Assembly (NCBI GenBank): GCA_020829485.1
Contig: JAIVFU010000015.1
Location: 1-64,000 of the forward strand
Origin: Nostoc sp. CHAB 5834
Lineage (GTDB): Bacteria > Cyanobacteriota > Cyanobacteriia > Cyanobacteriales > Nostocaceae
Length of the DNA stretch: 64,000 nucleotides
Reading direction: 5' to 3'
Shown here: piece after piece, positions 63,534 through 64,000 of the stretch
How positions within the stretch are numbered: position 1 is the first letter of the stretch
Layout: each line of letters starts with the position of its first letter
Position numbers and translations under genes: made by a program
Notes under the pieces: model-generated
What the model was told of the DNA's origin: nothing
The model's input: only the letters and a program-made list of their open reading frames with translations
Database searches by the model: none

Positions 63534-64000
63534 TTACCTCGATTGGCCAATCGACCTTTTATAAGTTGTTAACCAGTAACCTGTCATAGCAATCACAATC
63601 GTAATTACACTAGCCACTACATTTGGATAAATGATGATTCCACCCAATTGAGGCTCACGAATATTGCCCAGAACTGGATCATTGAGAAATCCGTATGAAG
63701 TTCCCGGCCAAAATCCCGCAGCAATTAATCCAATCCAAAATGCAGAACCGAGAAAGGCAGCCAGACCCATCGAAAAATGATCGCTCACCGGACGAACTTT
63801 TAAAATTGCTAAAGCAGAACCGCCTAATGAAACAGCAGCAAAAAACGACATAGCACAATGCAACTTTGCATGAGGTAGCCATGCTGGGTTGTTCATGTGA
63901 CCATTTGCCAGCAAAACTGCATCCACACCGATAGGAACTATAATGGTTGAAAGCGCAGCAGCACTCAGAAACCATTTGGCGAGTTGTTCTTGAGCCACGT
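63534..64000 (-). CDS. DUF6640-like membrane protein, possibly continuing past the window
   Basis: At least 154 aa. The visible start is a GTG at 63998, and the frame is still open at the window edge, so the true start may be outside. Four TM segments are visible: WFLSAAALSTIIVPIGVDAVLL, a central pair (AMSFFAAVSLGGSALAIL; MGLAAFLGSAFWIGLIAAGF) and VVASVITIVIAMTGYWLTTY. NNPAWLPHAKLHCAMSF is a conserved-looking loop that I recall from DUF6640-type proteins. The function is unknown. Confidence 0.65.
   Translation of the reverse strand, partial: VAQEQLAKWFLSAAALSTIIVPIGVDAVLLANGHMNNPAWLPHAKLHCAMSFFAAVSLGGSALAILKVRPVSDHFSMGLAAFLGSAFWIGLIAAGFWPGTSYGFLNDPVLGNIREPQLGGIIIYPNVVASVITIVIAMTGYWLTTYKRSIGQSR

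Overview
The window reads as chromosomal DNA of a filamentous, Nostoc-like cyanobacterium (Nostocaceae). The evidence is the very high density of HIP1 octamers (GCGATCGC) inside genes, many heptanucleotide tandem repeats between genes, magnesium chelatase ChlI, a light-repressed-transcript type hibernation factor, the DUF2605/DUF2973 pair, a PEP-CTERM protein, an SLH-domain porin, a Nif11-type peptide and a ThrS without a TGS domain. No rRNA, CRISPR array or replication origin was seen. One tRNA (Phe, GAA) is present.

Layout. 1-3.1 kb is an AT-rich accessory island: the 3' part of an IS1634-like transposase, two small unknown genes, and two tandem Bro-N genes, each preceded by the same array of TGTCACT motifs. 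It ends at the 3' side of tRNA-Phe. 3.2-8.1 kb is a metal-uptake locus: znuA-znuC-znuB divergent from an SLH/OprB porin, with a Zur-like palindrome on each side of the shared spacer. 8-31 kb is mostly core genome: a PEP-CTERM protein, an overlapping DUF6745 pair, topA, a 46-aa gene upstream of aroQ, a 7TM-HD protein, an orphan Nif11 peptide, rplU-rpmA, a sulfite-oxidase-like protein, an old yellow enzyme, PadR, a carotenoid oxygenase, two tandem CAP lipoproteins, a membrane acyltransferase and PrxQ. 31-40 kb holds lrtA/hpf with a long leader, lipB, an acyltransferase, a MoaD/ThiS protein, DUF2973/DUF2605 and thrS. 40-52.6 kb is accessory: a secreted octapeptide-repeat protein, a disrupted HEAT-NACHT gene, an Rpn-type nuclease, a DUF155 protein, a decayed two-partner-secretion adhesin, a GHL10 glycosidase, a candidate FUR-family-regulated small RNA, and a C5-methyltransferase with a restriction gene split by one in-frame stop. 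52.7-64 kb has chlI, an RlaP-like nucleotidyltransferase, toxin and nuclease remnants, acs, a serine hydrolase with five BTRD1-like repeats, a TPR protein and a DUF6640-like membrane protein at the edge.

Between the genes the window is crowded with small non-autonomous elements. At least seven families with terminal inverted repeats can be distinguished, and three copies carry perfect 8- or 10-bp flanking direct repeats. Some have changed genes: the lrtA C-terminus and stop come from a heptamer repeat, the Rpn gene ends inside an element, and the 7TM-HD gene carries an in-frame repeat insertion.

The best candidates for new biology are the Bro-N/TGTCACT duplicated module next to tRNA-Phe, the Fur/Zur-box small RNA near 49.9 kb, the zinc transporter/porin divergon, the octapeptide-repeat secreted protein and the overlapping DUF6745 pair. 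All assignments are from reading the sequence and recalled family features; no database search was run.
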